DNA from: Gammaproteobacteria bacterium
GTDB taxonomy: Bacteria > Pseudomonadota > Gammaproteobacteria > Eutrophobiales > Eutrophobiaceae
NCBI GenBank assembly: GCA_004297165.1
Contig: SCUJ01000001.1
Coordinates: 1-64,000 of the forward strand
Direction of reading: 5' to 3'
Length of the DNA stretch: 64,000 nt
Below, in pieces: positions 44,477 through 53,723 of this stretch (its first letter is position 1; each line of letters opens with the position of its first letter). The position numbers and the translations under genes were made by a program. The notes under the pieces are model-generated. The model ran no database searches. It saw nothing but the letters and a program-made list of their open reading frames with translations, and had not been told where the DNA came from.

Positions 44477-44934
44477 GTGGGGCAGGGGAGGCAATCAGAG
44501 AGTCGATACTGAAGCTGCTGGCGCGGCGCGAGCACGCCGGCCAGGAGATCCTGCAAAAACTGAAGTCGCGCGGGCACGATCCGGCCGCCGTCGCCCCGGT
44601 CCTCGAGGATCTGCAACGTCGCGGTCTGCAAAGCGATCGGCGTTACACCGAGGCCTATATCCGCAGCCGGGCCGAGCGGGGCTACGGCCCTCAGCGCATC
44701 ATCAATGAACTGCGCCAGCGCGGGGTAGCGGAGGATCTGATCGATGCGGGCATGGACGCTTGCGAGGTGGACTGGCAGGATCTCCTCGCGGCGGTCCGGG
44801 GCAAGAAATTCGGCGCGGCCCGGCCGGGCAACTATCCGGCGATCATGAAACAATCCGCTTTTCTGCAGTACCGCGGTTTTACCAACGATCAAATAAGAAA
44901 ATATTTCAGACAAGACAGCGATGATGGACAGTAA
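44473..44934 (+). CDS. recX: Regulatory protein RecX, probably started at CTG
   Basis: The frame open from 44470 encodes [20 protein letters not shown] and [20 protein letters not shown], continuing to [16 protein letters not shown]: full-length RecX, about 153 residues. It contains no ATG, GTG or TTG before 44752, which is far inside the protein. A CTG at 44473 overlaps the recA stop (CTGA) and has GGAGG at 44461-44465, 7 bp upstream. RecX inhibits RecA filaments. The identity is firm; the start is inferred. The 3' end overlaps alaS by 14 bp. Confidence 0.85.
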   Translation: MSGAGEAIRESILKLLARREHAGQEILQKLKSRGHDPAAVAPVLEDLQRRGLQSDRRYTEAYIRSRAERGYGPQRIINELRQRGVAEDLIDAGMDACEVDWQDLLAAVRGKKFGAARPGNYPAIMKQSAFLQYRGFTNDQIRKYFRQDSDDGQ

Positions 44935-47533
44935 CCAATTACGCACGGCGTTCCTCGAATATTTTCGCGAGCGCGGCCATGAGGTCGTGCCGAGCAGTTC
45001 GCTCGTGCCCGGCAACGACCCCACCCTCATGTTCACCAATGCCGGCATGGTGCAGTTCAAGGATGTCTTTCTCGGCAACGAGACCCGCGGGTATACGCGG
45101 GCGGTCAGCTCCCAGCGCTGCGTGCGGGCCGGCGGCAAGCACAATGACCTGGAGAATGTCGGCTATACGGCCCGCCACCATACCTTCTTCGAGATGCTCG
45201 GAAATTTCAGCTTCGGCGAATACTTCAAGCGCGAGGCGATTAACTACGCCTGGGAGTTTCTCACCAGGACCCTGGGCCTGCCCGAATCCCGTCTCTGGGT
45301 CACCGTCTACGAGTCGGACGACGAGGCCGCGGAGATCTGGCTGGAGGAGGTCGGCGTCTCCAGGGAGCGGTTCAGCCGCTGCGGGGAACAGGATAATTTC
45401 TGGTCCATGGGCGATACCGGCCCCTGCGGCCCGTGCAGCGAGATCTTCTACGACCACGGGTCCTCCATCCCCGGCGGACCGCCCGGCAGCCCCGAGGCCG
45501 ACGGCGATCGTTACGTGGAGATCTGGAACCTTGTCTTCATGCAGTACAACCGCACCCAGGATGGCAAGCTGAACCCCATCCCCAAGCCATCGGTGGACAC
45601 GGGCATGGGACTTGAGCGCATCGCCGCAGTGATGCAGGGCGTGCACAGCAATTACGAGATCGATATCTTCCGGCGCTTGATCGCCGCGATCCACGAACTG
45701 GCGGGCGGCGGCGAGCAGGACGCGATCGCCTGCCGCGTGCTGGCCGATCATATCCGGGCCTGCGCCTTCCTGATCGCCGACGGCGTAATCCCGTCCAACG
45801 AGAAGGCCGGTTATGTCCTGCGCCGCATCATCCGCCGGGCGATCCGCCACGGCGGCAAGCTGGGCTGCACCGGACCCTTCTTCCACAAGCTGGTTGACCC
45901 GTTGATCGAGGTCATGGGCGGGGCCTTCCCTGAATTATCCCGCGCCCGCGATCACGTCGTGAATACGTTGAGGCTGGAGGAGGAACGCTTCGGCGAGACC
46001 CTCGAACTCGGCCTGCGGCATCTGGAGGGCGTCATCGGTGGGATGTCCGGCCGGGTCATCCCTGGCGCGGATGTCTTCCGGCTGTACGATACCTATGGCT
46101 TCCCGGTGGACCTCACGGCCGATATCGCGCGGGAACGCGGGTTGAGTCTGGACATGGCGGGCTATGAGGCCGCGATGGGCGAACAGCGGGAGAGGGCCCG
46201 CGCCGGCAGCCGGTTCGAGTTGGCGCAGACAGCGACCGCGGGCGGCGATTCGTACAGTTCCCGGTTTCGCGGTTATGAAGAATTGCAACTCGAATCCGAG
46301 GTGGTTGCCCTGTTCAAGGACGGCGCATCCGTCAAGGAATTGCGGCAGGGAGAGTCCGGCTGTGTCATTCTGGCTGAGACGCCGTTTTATGCCGAATCCG
46401 GCGGTCAAGTGGGCGATCACGGCGAGATTCGCTCGACCGGCGCGAGATTCGCCGTTACGGATACGCGCAAGCAGAACAAGGCCCACATCCATCTCGGGGA
46501 GGTCGCCGAGGGCGGCATCCGCGTGGGCCAGTGCCTGCAAGCCAGCGTCGATACGCAGGCGCGCACCCGGACCATGCGCAACCATTCCGCCACGCACCTG
46601 CTCCATGCCGCCTTGCGCCAGGTCCTCGGCGGGCATGTGACCCAGAAGGGATCGCTGGTGGCGCCCGATCGCCTGCGTTTCGACTTTTCCCATAATCAGC
46701 CGGTCACGGCCGCGCAACTGCGGGAGATCGAGGCCCTGGTCAACCTGAAGATCCTCGACAACCGGGATACGCGCAGCGAGGTCATGCAGCTCGACGAGGC
46801 CCGCAAGACCGGCGCGATGATGCTGTTCGGGGAAAAATACGAGGAGCAGGTCCGCGTGCTCAATATCGCCGACGGATATTCCATCGAGCTGTGCGGCGGG
46901 ACCCATGTGCGGCGCGCCGGGGACATCGGCCTGTTCAAGATCCTGGCCGAGACCGGGACCGCCGCGGGCGTCCGGCGCATCGAGGCCGTAGCCGGTGAAG
47001 GCGCGCTCGCCCGGATGGTCGAGAACGAAGGGCGTCTCGCGGAGGTCGCGGAATATCTGAAAACGGATCCGGATCAGGCGCCGCAGCGCCTGGCCCAGGT
47101 GCTGGAGCGCACCCGCAGGCTGGAGAAGGAACTCGATCAGTTGAAATCGAAAGTCGCGACAAGCGCCGGGGCGGATCTGCATAACGAGGCGGTCGAGATA
47201 GGCGGCTTGAAGGTACTCGCCCGGAAACTGGACGGGGCCGACCCGAAGACCCTGCGCGAGACGGTGGATCGCCTCAAGGACAAACTGGGGAGCGCGGTGT
47301 TGGTGCTTGCCGCTGTCGAAGGACAAAAGGTCAGCCTGGTCGCCGGCGTGACCCCGGATGCCGTGGATCGGGTGCAGGCCGGAAAACTGGTGAATTTCGT
47401 GGCCGGAAAGGTCGGCGGCAAGGGCGGCGGCCGCGCCGATCTCGCCCAGGCCGGGGGCACGGATCCCGCGGGGCTGGCCCAGGCCCTGGCGGACGTGTCA
47501 GACTGGGTCCGGGCCCAGCTTCAAGGCCATTGA
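44921..47533 (+). CDS. alaS: Alanyl-tRNA synthetase
   Basis: 870 residues. The class II catalytic domain has [15 protein letters not shown] and [15 protein letters not shown]; the editing domain has the zinc motif [11 protein letters not shown] and [15 protein letters not shown]; the C-Ala domain ends the protein. Two adjacent ATG codons (44921, 44924) are possible starts. Order recA-recX-alaS is typical of gammaproteobacteria. Confidence 0.98.
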   Translation: MMDSNQLRTAFLEYFRERGHEVVPSSSLVPGNDPTLMFTNAGMVQFKDVFLGNETRGYTRAVSSQRCVRAGGKHNDLENVGYTARHHTFFEMLGNFSFGEYFKREAINYAWEFLTRTLGLPESRLWVTVYESDDEAAEIWLEEVGVSRERFSRCGEQDNFWSMGDTGPCGPCSEIFYDHGSSIPGGPPGSPEADGDRYVEIWNLVFMQYNRTQDGKLNPIPKPSVDTGMGLERIAAVMQGVHSNYEIDIFRRLIAAIHELAGGGEQDAIACRVLADHIRACAFLIADGVIPSNEKAGYVLRRIIRRAIRHGGKLGCTGPFFHKLVDPLIEVMGGAFPELSRARDHVVNTLRLEEERFGETLELGLRHLEGVIGGMSGRVIPGADVFRLYDTYGFPVDLTADIARERGLSLDMAGYEAAMGEQRERARAGSRFELAQTATAGGDSYSSRFRGYEELQLESEVVALFKDGASVKELRQGESGCVILAETPFYAESGGQVGDHGEIRSTGARFAVTDTRKQNKAHIHLGEVAEGGIRVGQCLQASVDTQARTRTMRNHSATHLLHAALRQVLGGHVTQKGSLVAPDRLRFDFSHNQPVTAAQLREIEALVNLKILDNRDTRSEVMQLDEARKTGAMMLFGEKYEEQVRVLNIADGYSIELCGGTHVRRAGDIGLFKILAETGTAAGVRRIEAVAGEGALARMVENEGRLAEVAEYLKTDPDQAPQRLAQVLERTRRLEKELDQLKSKVATSAGADLHNEAVEIGGLKVLARKLDGADPKTLRETVDRLKDKLGSAVLVLAAVEGQKVSLVAGVTPDAVDRVQAGKLVNFVAGKVGGKGGGRADLAQAGGTDPAGLAQALADVSDWVRAQLQGH

Positions 47534-47562
47534 TGCAACCGCCCCGCTGCCCCGGAATCCGC

Positions 47563-47590
47563 TTGCAGTCGAAACATAATCGGCTAGAAT
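47563..47590 (+). promoter_or_regulatory. Probable lysC promoter
   Basis: TTGCAG at 47563-47568 and TAGAAT at 47585-47590 are separated by 16 bp and lie 31 bp before the lysC ATG. A run of C and T residues follows the -10. It would allow lysC to be transcribed apart from alaS. Confidence 0.55.
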
Positions 47591-47620
47591 TGCCCCCTTT
47601 TTTACGAACCTAGGGAAAAT

Positions 47621-48847
47621 ATGGCGCTGATTGTCATGAAGTTCGGCGGTACTTCCGTCGGCAATGTAGAGCGTATCCGCAACGTCGCCGCGCGGGTAAT
47701 CCGGACTCAGCAGGCGGGTCACCGGTTGGTCGTTGTCGTCTCAGCGATGAGCGGCGAAACCGATCGTTTGTTGACACTGGCCAAGGATCTTTCCTCCACC
47801 CCGAACAGCCGTGAGCTCGATGTCCTCCTCGCCACAGGCGAACAGGCCAGCATGGCCCTGCTCAGCATCGCCCTGGAGGAGAAGGGGCATCCGGGCCGCT
47901 CTTACACCGGCGGGCAGGTCCGAATCCTGACGGACAGCGCCTTCAACAAGGCCCGCATCCTCGAGATCGACAAGGAGAACATCCTCAATACCCTCGACGA
48001 GGGCAGGATCGCCATCGTCGCCGGCTTCCAGGGCGTGGATCAGGCGGGCAACATCACCACGCTCGGCCGCGGCGGTTCGGACACCACGGCGGTCGCCATC
48101 GCCGCGGCGCTCAAGGCCGACGAATGCCGCATCTATACGGATGTCGATGGCGTGTATACCGCGGACCCGCGCATCGTGCCGGACGCGCGACGGTTGGACC
48201 GCATCACCTACGAGGAGATGCTGGAGATGGCCAGTCTCGGATCGAAGGTCCTGCAGATCCGCTCCGTTGAATTCGCCCAAAAATATCATGTGCCGCTCCG
48301 GGTCCTGTCTTCGCTCGAAGAAGGCACTGGCACCATTATCTGTGACGAGGATGAAAATATGGAACAGGTTGTAATCTCGGGCATCGCCCACAATCGCGAC
48401 GAGGCCAAGCTGACGATGAAAGGGGTCCCGGACAAACCGGGCGTGGCCTACAAGATTCTCGGACCGATTGCCGAGGCCAATGTCGAGGTGGACATGATCG
48501 TCCAGAACGTGGCCGCGGACAAAACCACCGATTTCACCTTTACCGTCCATCGGAACGACTTCAAGAAGGCCCGGAAGATTCTGGAAGAGATCGCGAAACA
48601 ATTGGGTGCCACCGAGATCAGCGGCGACGAGCGGATCGCCAAACTCTCACTCGTAGGCGTCGGGATGCGCTCCCATGCGGGCATCGCCAGCAAGATGTTC
48701 GGAGCGCTGGCCGAGGAAGGCATCAATATCCAGATGATCTCCACCTCGGAGATCAAGATCTCCGTGGTGATTGACGAGAAATACATCGAACTCGGCGTAC
48801 GCACCCTGCATTCCGCCTTCGGTCTGGAAAGCACCGCCGGAAAGTAA
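47621..48847 (+). CDS. lysC: Aspartate kinase
   Basis: 408 residues, a monofunctional class like that of Pseudomonas. The kinase domain starts VMKFGGTSVGNVERI and includes TTLGRGGSDTTAVAIA; two ACT domains occupy about residues 265-408, where lysine and threonine feedback acts. It phosphorylates aspartate for lysine, threonine and methionine synthesis. Position between alaS and csrA is conserved in gammaproteobacteria. Confidence 0.97.
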   Translation: MALIVMKFGGTSVGNVERIRNVAARVIRTQQAGHRLVVVVSAMSGETDRLLTLAKDLSSTPNSRELDVLLATGEQASMALLSIALEEKGHPGRSYTGGQVRILTDSAFNKARILEIDKENILNTLDEGRIAIVAGFQGVDQAGNITTLGRGGSDTTAVAIAAALKADECRIYTDVDGVYTADPRIVPDARRLDRITYEEMLEMASLGSKVLQIRSVEFAQKYHVPLRVLSSLEEGTGTIICDEDENMEQVVISGIAHNRDEAKLTMKGVPDKPGVAYKILGPIAEANVEVDMIVQNVAADKTTDFTFTVHRNDFKKARKILEEIAKQLGATEISGDERIAKLSLVGVGMRSHAGIASKMFGALAEEGINIQMISTSEIKISVVIDEKYIELGVRTLHSAFGLESTAGK

Positions 48848-48982
48848 GGGAAATCGCCTGTCGAAACCCCGAAAATATCCAAGAAATGGAAACCAAATGG
48901 AAACAATTCGACTCTACTTTTCAGTGTAAAATGTAAGCAGAGATAGTAATTGTTGTTCAAGGAAATCACTGGGAGAAGTGCA

Positions 48983-49225
48983 ATGTTGATTTTGACGCGA
49001 AGAGTAGGAGAGTCATTAATGATTGGTGACGATGTCAACGTCACCGTATTGGGAATCCGCGGCAACCAGGTGCGTGTCGGCGTGAATGCCCCGAAGGATA
49101 TCGCCGTACACAGGGAGGAAATCTATGATAGGATTCAGCGCGAGAAGGCGGGTAATGCTGGCAATCAAGGCGATTACGAATCCTATGACGACGAACAGGA
49201 TGCCCAGGGGAATGCCGAGCACTGA
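48983..49225 (+). CDS. csrA: Carbon storage regulator CsrA
   Basis: 80 residues from ATG 48983, with GGGAG upstream; the frame is open to a TTG at 48950 but the known N-terminus is [21 protein letters not shown]-contacting residues Leu4/Arg6 and the C-terminal [11 protein letters not shown] are present. The tail after residue 55 is longer and more acidic than the 61-residue E. coli protein. It binds GGA motifs in mRNA leaders. Confidence 0.96.
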   Translation: MLILTRRVGESLMIGDDVNVTVLGIRGNQVRVGVNAPKDIAVHREEIYDRIQREKAGNAGNQGDYESYDDEQDAQGNAEH

Positions 49226-49271
49226 TCCAGCCAGCAGTTAAGATTCGCCCCGACAGTCGTTAAACAATTCG

Positions 49272-49325
49272 CCCGCAGTCACGCTACAGCCATGCTGTGC
49301 TCCGTGTCTGCGGGTTTCGTTTTTC
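49272..49325 (+). terminator. Terminator-like hairpin after csrA
   Basis: CCCGCAG at 49272-49278 pairs with CTGCGGG at 49308-49314, and an inner ACAGC/GCTGT stem (49286-49290, 49294-49298) extends it. A T-rich stretch (TTTCGTTTTT) follows. The rest of the 284-bp csrA-to-tRNA gap shows a TAAAAT element at 49494-49499 that could be the -10 for tRNA-Ser. Confidence 0.7.
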
Positions 49326-49509
49326 TAGAACCCATCTCAAAATGGCTGTGCTGGGTGATACGTCGTTGAACCTGGTCTCGAAATGCTCATGTACTGGCGT
49401 GTACACTCCGCTTTCTCGCCCGGTTTCGCCTCGTCTGACCTGCGCTCGCCTGATTTTAAGATAGGTTCTACGGGCAATTTTTTTCAATTTCAGTAAAATA
49501 CCCCTCCCT

Positions 49510-49600
49510 GGAGAGATGGCCGAGAGGCCGAAGGCGCTCCCCTGCTAAGGGAGTATGGGCCAAAAGCCCATCGAGGGTTCGAATCCCTCTCTCTCCGCCA
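49510..49600 (+). tRNA. tRNA-Ser(GCT)
   Basis: 91 nt with CCA encoded. The acceptor stem GGAGAGA pairs with TCTCTCC; the anticodon loop in CTCCCCTGCTAAGGGAG gives anticodon GCT (serine AGC/AGU codons). There is a long variable arm (TATGGGCCAAAAGCCCATC) and a GGTTCGAATCC T-arm. A tRNA-Ser after csrA is usual in gammaproteobacteria. Confidence 0.97.
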
Positions 49601-49629
49601 ATCCCTCCTGCCACGGATCCGCGTCACAG

Positions 49630-50667
49630 TTGACGAACCTTACTTCATCCCCCTACCGAAAGTTGCTGATTTGCCGCCCCGGCTTCGAGGCCGCCTTGCT
49701 GGAGGAACTTGGGGATCGCAATGTGCCGGATACCGAGCGTGCTCCAGGATCGCCGGGTCTGGTCGGCATTGGGCGACGGCAGAACGTACCGGTCCCGATT
49801 TGTATCTTCGAGCGGCAGCGGTTGTCCGTGAACGGTTTCATCCCTGTGGAAGGACTCAAGCCGATCGCCGAGTCGTCGGTCCGGGATGTTTTCGGGTCAC
49901 TCCTCAAGGACGAACCAGCTCCGTGGACACTCCATGCGTACGCGATGGCGGAGGGTCTGGGGCGCCGGATCAGCGGGATCGCGAATGTCCTGCTCCGCCT
50001 GGCCTCACGCATCCAACCAGCCCTGGAGGCGAAACAACTCGAACCCACACACATTCAACCCGATACCCGTGTGATCCAGCTTTGCCTCACGGAAATGGGG
50101 CTGTGGCACGGGGCCGATGCGGCGCGGGATCTCAGTCACCCCGCCCCCGGCGGCGTGGGGCGCTATCGCCTTGATCCGCGCTCGCCCTCCCGTTCCTATC
50201 TCAAGATAGAGGAGGCCTTCGACCTTCTCGGGGTGGAACCGCGGGCGGGTGACCGGGTAGTGGACCTCGGCGCCGCGCCGGGCGGTTGGACGCTGGCCTT
50301 CCTTAGAAGAGGCTGTCGGGTAACGGCGGTCGATCACGGGGCCATGCGGATACCCGCGGAGTACGCGGATCGGTTGACGCATCGGCGGGAGAACGGATTA
50401 ACCTTCGGCTTGACCGACGGCCAGCCGGTGGATTGGCTGGCCTGCGACATGCTGATCCCGCCGGGACCGGCCCTGGGTCTGCTGCGACGCTGGGTCGGCG
50501 GGAAACTGGCGCACCGCTTCATCTGCAATATCAAGATCCCCCAGCAGCATCCCTGGGTGGCCATCAAGCCCGTCGATGACTGGCTGCGAAGTCAGAAAGG
50601 TCTCCGTTACCGGATCCGGCAGACCTATCACGACCGGCGGGAAGTCACGGTGATGGGGGAGTGGTGA
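49630..50667 (+). CDS. rlmM: RlmM-like 23S rRNA 2'-O-ribose methyltransferase
   Basis: About 345 residues. KLLICRPGFEAALLEELG matches the RlmM N-terminus; SRSYLKIEEAFDLLG, VVDLGAAPGGWTLAFL (SAM motif I), the Asp in WLACDMLIPP and the late Lys in CNIKIPQQ form an FtsJ-type K-D-K-E site, ending with YHDRREVTVMG. RlmM methylates C2498. The frame runs open back into the tRNA (ATG 49555), which cannot be the start; the best candidates are TTG 49630 or TTG 49663, neither with a clear ribosome binding site. Confidence 0.85.
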   Translation: MTNLTSSPYRKLLICRPGFEAALLEELGDRNVPDTERAPGSPGLVGIGRRQNVPVPICIFERQRLSVNGFIPVEGLKPIAESSVRDVFGSLLKDEPAPWTLHAYAMAEGLGRRISGIANVLLRLASRIQPALEAKQLEPTHIQPDTRVIQLCLTEMGLWHGADAARDLSHPAPGGVGRYRLDPRSPSRSYLKIEEAFDLLGVEPRAGDRVVDLGAAPGGWTLAFLRRGCRVTAVDHGAMRIPAEYADRLTHRRENGLTFGLTDGQPVDWLACDMLIPPGPALGLLRRWVGGKLAHRFICNIKIPQQHPWVAIKPVDDWLRSQKGLRYRIRQTYHDRREVTVMGEW

Positions 50668-50717
50668 GTCCCGTTCGTCGCATGTAAAAGCCTGTTTATG
50701 TAACCGGATGTCGCAGG

Positions 50718-50773
50718 TATAATTCGCCCGCGTTTAAGGATCCTTTAAACGTCATGCCGGCGCAGGCCGGCAT
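50718..50773 (+). promoter_or_regulatory. tRNA-Arg promoter region with REP-like palindrome
   Basis: A consensus TATAAT at 50718-50723 has a weak -35 (TTTATG, 50695-50700) 17 bp upstream. Downstream lie a perfect AAGGATCCTT palindrome and the inverted repeat ATGCCGGC-GCAG-GCCGGCAT at 50754-50773, a type of REP-like intergenic palindrome common in proteobacteria. It falls between the promoter and the tRNA. Confidence 0.6.
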
Positions 50774-50788
50774 CCAGTCAGAAATCAC

Positions 50789-50865
50789 GCGCCCGTAGCT
50801 CAGTTGGATAGAGTACTTGGCTACGAACCAAGGGGTCGGGAGTTCGAATCTCTCCGGGCGCGCCA
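50789..50865 (+). tRNA. tRNA-Arg(ACG)
   Basis: 77 nt with encoded CCA. Acceptor GCGCCCG pairs with CGGGCGC; the anticodon stem-loop CTTGG-CTACGAA-CCAAG places ACG at 50823-50825. A34 is the substrate of TadA, encoded at 41833. The AT-rich accessory block begins directly after this gene, so it may have been an integration site. Confidence 0.97.
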
Positions 50866-50871
50866 ATAATC

Positions 50872-50956
50872 GGGACTTACCTAATAGCGAAGACTTACCT
50901 TGTCTAATAGCGGATGGATTTCTAACCCCAGGACTTGAATTTAATAAGTTGTCCTG
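50872..50956. repeat. Short repeats between tRNA-Arg and the AT-rich block
   Basis: GACTTACC followed by CTAATAGCG occurs twice in imperfect tandem (50874-50889 and 50892-50912, the second with a 4-bp insertion). An inverted repeat CAGGAC (50929-50934) with GTCCTG (50951-50956) follows. These mark the edge of the AT-rich segment; a mobile-element boundary is possible but unproven. Confidence 0.55.
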
Positions 50957-50983
50957 TAAGAAATTGCCATATAGGATGATTCG

Positions 50984-51583
50984 ATGGTGAAGAAAGAAAT
51001 AGTTATCTCACTCTCCGCTTTATTCCTATCAGTATTGAGCTTTTGTTTTTCCCTATACTTGTTCAGCACTAATCAAAATATTTTAATAGCTGAGAAACGA
51101 AACCAAGTTTTATCCTTACTTCTAGAGCAACGGATTAGCTATAGTTCTTCTCAGAGAGATATAGAACTCGTTCTTGATGAATTAGAGCAAATTGAAAATG
51201 AACGTAAATCCTTCAAGGAAAAGGTACTTAACATAAAAGGTCATGATGTTATCAAACAAGAAATTATTTCTGACGTCGAGCAAGGTTCGGCCCTAATTCA
51301 GTCTAATACGGAAATTATTAACTTAATAAAGCAGAAACTTTCTGAAGGCTTGCGAGATATTAACAAGAGTATAGAAATTATTTCGGATTTCGATAATCGC
51401 CTAAATGCTATCGATTTAGAAAAGGCTCGTTCTCTTACAATGGAAAGTGAGAATTACCATCAAATGGCGTTGGAAAGCTACAAAGAAAGTAAGCGATCTA
51501 TATCTGAAGGTAATAAGTTTCATGCTGAAGCAGAGAAGTTTCTAAACGAAGTACTTCAAAATCAAAGTAGGATTGCGAAATAA
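50984..51583 (+). CDS. Membrane-anchored coiled-coil protein of unknown function
   Basis: 199 residues. One N-terminal membrane helix (about 5-28, VISLSALFLSVLSFCFSLYL) is followed by an almost continuous charged helical region (35-199) with heptad-like spacing. No known domain. Base composition is clearly AT-richer than the core genome. It converges with the helicase gene, with 3 bp between the stop codons, and shares its composition, so both probably arrived together. A structural or sensor role at the membrane is a guess. Confidence 0.75.
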   Translation: MVKKEIVISLSALFLSVLSFCFSLYLFSTNQNILIAEKRNQVLSLLLEQRISYSSSQRDIELVLDELEQIENERKSFKEKVLNIKGHDVIKQEIISDVEQGSALIQSNTEIINLIKQKLSEGLRDINKSIEIISDFDNRLNAIDLEKARSLTMESENYHQMALESYKESKRSISEGNKFHAEAEKFLNEVLQNQSRIAK

Positions 51584-51586
51584 TTT

Positions 51587-53257
51587 TTAGTTAGAGTTTT
51601 TGGATTGTTCCATTAATATTTTTAGTCGGCCCCAACTTTCTTCAGGAAGGATTTTTAGCAATTTAATTAATTTCTGATCACCACTTTTTAATATTTTATT
51701 CCTCAACCTTGGTGCTAATTCCTCGGCGAGCCTTACTTCTTCTTCATCTATATCCATGCCTCTAACGATGGCGCCAATTCTCAATGCTTCATCTAATGTT
51801 AATTTAAAATTATGTCCAAAATCATAGCCACACGTGTGGCAAGAAGTTGCTCCAGTCATATTAATCGCACCACATTCAAGGCAAGATTTTTTGCTTGGCG
51901 ATGCAACGGGAAAACTATGTTCACAGTTTGGGCAAATGTCAGACTTGAGTGGGCTTTCTGTATTGCAAATGGGACAACGTTTATGCCGTAGCTGAACGTT
52001 TTCCATCCGAGTAGAAGGAGACATTTCCTCTTCAACTCTGCGTGCATATTGTTCAAATGTTTCAAATGAAGGCATGATGACATAAGCACGAGTATCATCG
52101 TCGTAACCTTGAGTTCTTACTACCCTGCCGATAGCTTGCCGAAACGCTAATTCTGTTAATGCATTTGGAAGGTAAATAAGAACTCGTAAACGCTGGATGT
52201 CCACTCCTTCCGAAACCATAGCAACAGATACGAGCCAACGTTTATCTGTGTTTTTGAAAGCTTTAATTTTTAATTCTGGATTTGGCATCTGACTGTGAAC
52301 AATTAACGGCTTCTCGCTTTCAATTAATTCAATTAGGGCAGCCATATACTTAGCAACGTCGATTGAAGGTGCTATTACCAAACCACCTGCATTGGGCATC
52401 CTATATCTGAGTTCGGATAATTTATTTTTCGCATATTCAATCATTGTCGCCTGATATCCATCACGCAATGGAGTTACATTATCATGTTCGTATTGCGGAG
52501 TTCTTGCCAGACGATAGAAACTTAAAGCTGTTTGTAATCCAGGTATTCTTTTCAATTCCTTCGGAAGTTCTACAGGTGAATTACCTGATACAGTTACCGA
52601 GTCGCCATCTTCAAGATCGACTGTAAATTTACCCTCATGCCTATGAAATGTAACAGGTCGACAATAGCCAAGATCAACTGCCTCTCCATACGTTAAAGTA
52701 TATGTGCCTGCTGCTGGATGTTCGATGGAACCGGCATCGTCGTAAGCTAGCCATATTGTCTTTTCACTATCAGATCTAATTGGAGTACCTGTCAGCACAA
52801 GGACGAACTTAGCTGAGGAGAATGCGCTATCAGCACTCGTGCCCCATGCAGCTTCCACCGCAGCATGATGATGTTCATCGCATATCACTAGAGTCTTGTT
52901 CACCCTACATACAGCTTGTAATTCAGGTAAAAGCCCCTGAATTGCGGCCCATGTTGCGCAAATATCCAAATTTAATGCCGCAATTTCTCCATCGGAGGCG
53001 GTGACTTTCGTCATATGTCTAGTAGTAACGCTCCGATACTCATCGGACCATTGATTAACCACTTCAGCACGAGGGGCTATAACAATTACCCTTTCGATTT
53101 CATGTGACTGTATTAATTGATTTGCTATGGCACATGACACTAAAGTTTTCCCAGAGCCAGGCGCCGCATTAATCAAGAAATGGCGGTCAACCCTGTCTTG
53201 AATCAACCACTTTAAAGCCTGTTCCAAAGCTGCTGACTGCCATGGCCTTAAATTCAT
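51587..53257 (-). CDS. SF2 DEAD/DEAH helicase with C-terminal zinc ribbons (RadD-like architecture)
   Basis: 556 residues from ATG 53257, which overlaps the HNH stop by 4 bp; an in-frame ATG at 53284 is less likely. Motif I AAPGSGKT (31-38), motif II CDEHH (126-130), motif III TGTP (156-159) and motif VI QAIGRVVR are intact. The C-terminal part has CPIC...CPNC and CLEC...CHTC zinc ribbons. This resembles RadD/YejH and many phage or island helicases. It is the last gene of the four-gene operon and AT-rich. Confidence 0.9.
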   Translation of the reverse strand: MNLRPWQSAALEQALKWLIQDRVDRHFLINAAPGSGKTLVSCAIANQLIQSHEIERVIVIAPRAEVVNQWSDEYRSVTTRHMTKVTASDGEIAALNLDICATWAAIQGLLPELQAVCRVNKTLVICDEHHHAAVEAAWGTSADSAFSSAKFVLVLTGTPIRSDSEKTIWLAYDDAGSIEHPAAGTYTLTYGEAVDLGYCRPVTFHRHEGKFTVDLEDGDSVTVSGNSPVELPKELKRIPGLQTALSFYRLARTPQYEHDNVTPLRDGYQATMIEYAKNKLSELRYRMPNAGGLVIAPSIDVAKYMAALIELIESEKPLIVHSQMPNPELKIKAFKNTDKRWLVSVAMVSEGVDIQRLRVLIYLPNALTELAFRQAIGRVVRTQGYDDDTRAYVIMPSFETFEQYARRVEEEMSPSTRMENVQLRHKRCPICNTESPLKSDICPNCEHSFPVASPSKKSCLECGAINMTGATSCHTCGYDFGHNFKLTLDEALRIGAIVRGMDIDEEEVRLAEELAPRLRNKILKSGDQKLIKLLKILPEESWGRLKILMEQSKNSN

Positions 53258-53454
53258 ACCTTTGCCCCTTTTGCTAAATTGCATTCAGGACACAACGCTT
53301 GTCCATTGTTGGTGACAGTCCTCCCTCCTTTTGAAAAAGGGATGACATGATCCGCATGGAAACCGCTTTGAAGGAATTTTCCGCAAGCAACGCACTTACC
53401 GCCAGAAACAAACGCAAGAATGCGCTTTTGCCTTTTGGTAAATATTCGCTTCAT
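53254..53454 (-). CDS. Small HNH endonuclease
   Basis: 66 residues, a minimal HNH domain. Two zinc CxxC pairs (Cys21/Cys24 and Cys55/Cys58) frame the catalytic segment FHADHVIPFSKGG, with His36 as the likely general base and Asn50 as the second motif residue. It overlaps both neighbours by 4 bp (ATGA). Coupling with a helicase suggests a joint action on DNA; specificity is not predictable. Confidence 0.88.
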   Translation of the reverse strand: MKRIFTKRQKRILAFVSGGKCVACGKFLQSGFHADHVIPFSKGGRTVTNNGQALCPECNLAKGAKV

Positions 53455-53723
53455 TTAGACATCCAGTATTCTGTCAACTGAATTTCTCTGATAGGAAGAT
53501 TATTTGGTGGTTTGAAGATAGCAAAATCATTTACACGAACAACGGCAGTTGCGTATGGAACCTGTCTCGACTTGATTATCCAACCTTGGCTTCTCATCTC
53601 TGATATGACATCGGTAAGATTAGATACTCCAAATAATGTTATTGCTTCAAGGCGCGTGATTGGTTTGCCTGAAAATAAATGCTCCCTTACAGCAGTACCC
53701 ACACCATACTTTATACTTTTCAT
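53451..53723 (-). CDS. Small possible winged-helix protein
   Basis: 90 residues from ATG 53723, chosen because it overlaps the preceding stop by 4 bp; ATG 53744 is an alternative. The segment PITRLEAITLFGVSNLTDVI followed by SEMRSQGWIIKSRQ looks like a helix-turn-helix with a wing, as in small HTH proteins of phages and islands. It may regulate the operon or guide the nuclease. Function not known. Confidence 0.72.
   Translation of the reverse strand: MKSIKYGVGTAVREHLFSGKPITRLEAITLFGVSNLTDVISEMRSQGWIIKSRQVPYATAVVRVNDFAIFKPPNNLPIREIQLTEYWMSK

Noticed and set aside
50754-50773. Terminator for rlmM
   Set aside because: The palindrome is not followed by a T run and lies downstream of a promoter-like TATAAT, so it is listed as a REP-like element in the tRNA-Arg leader.
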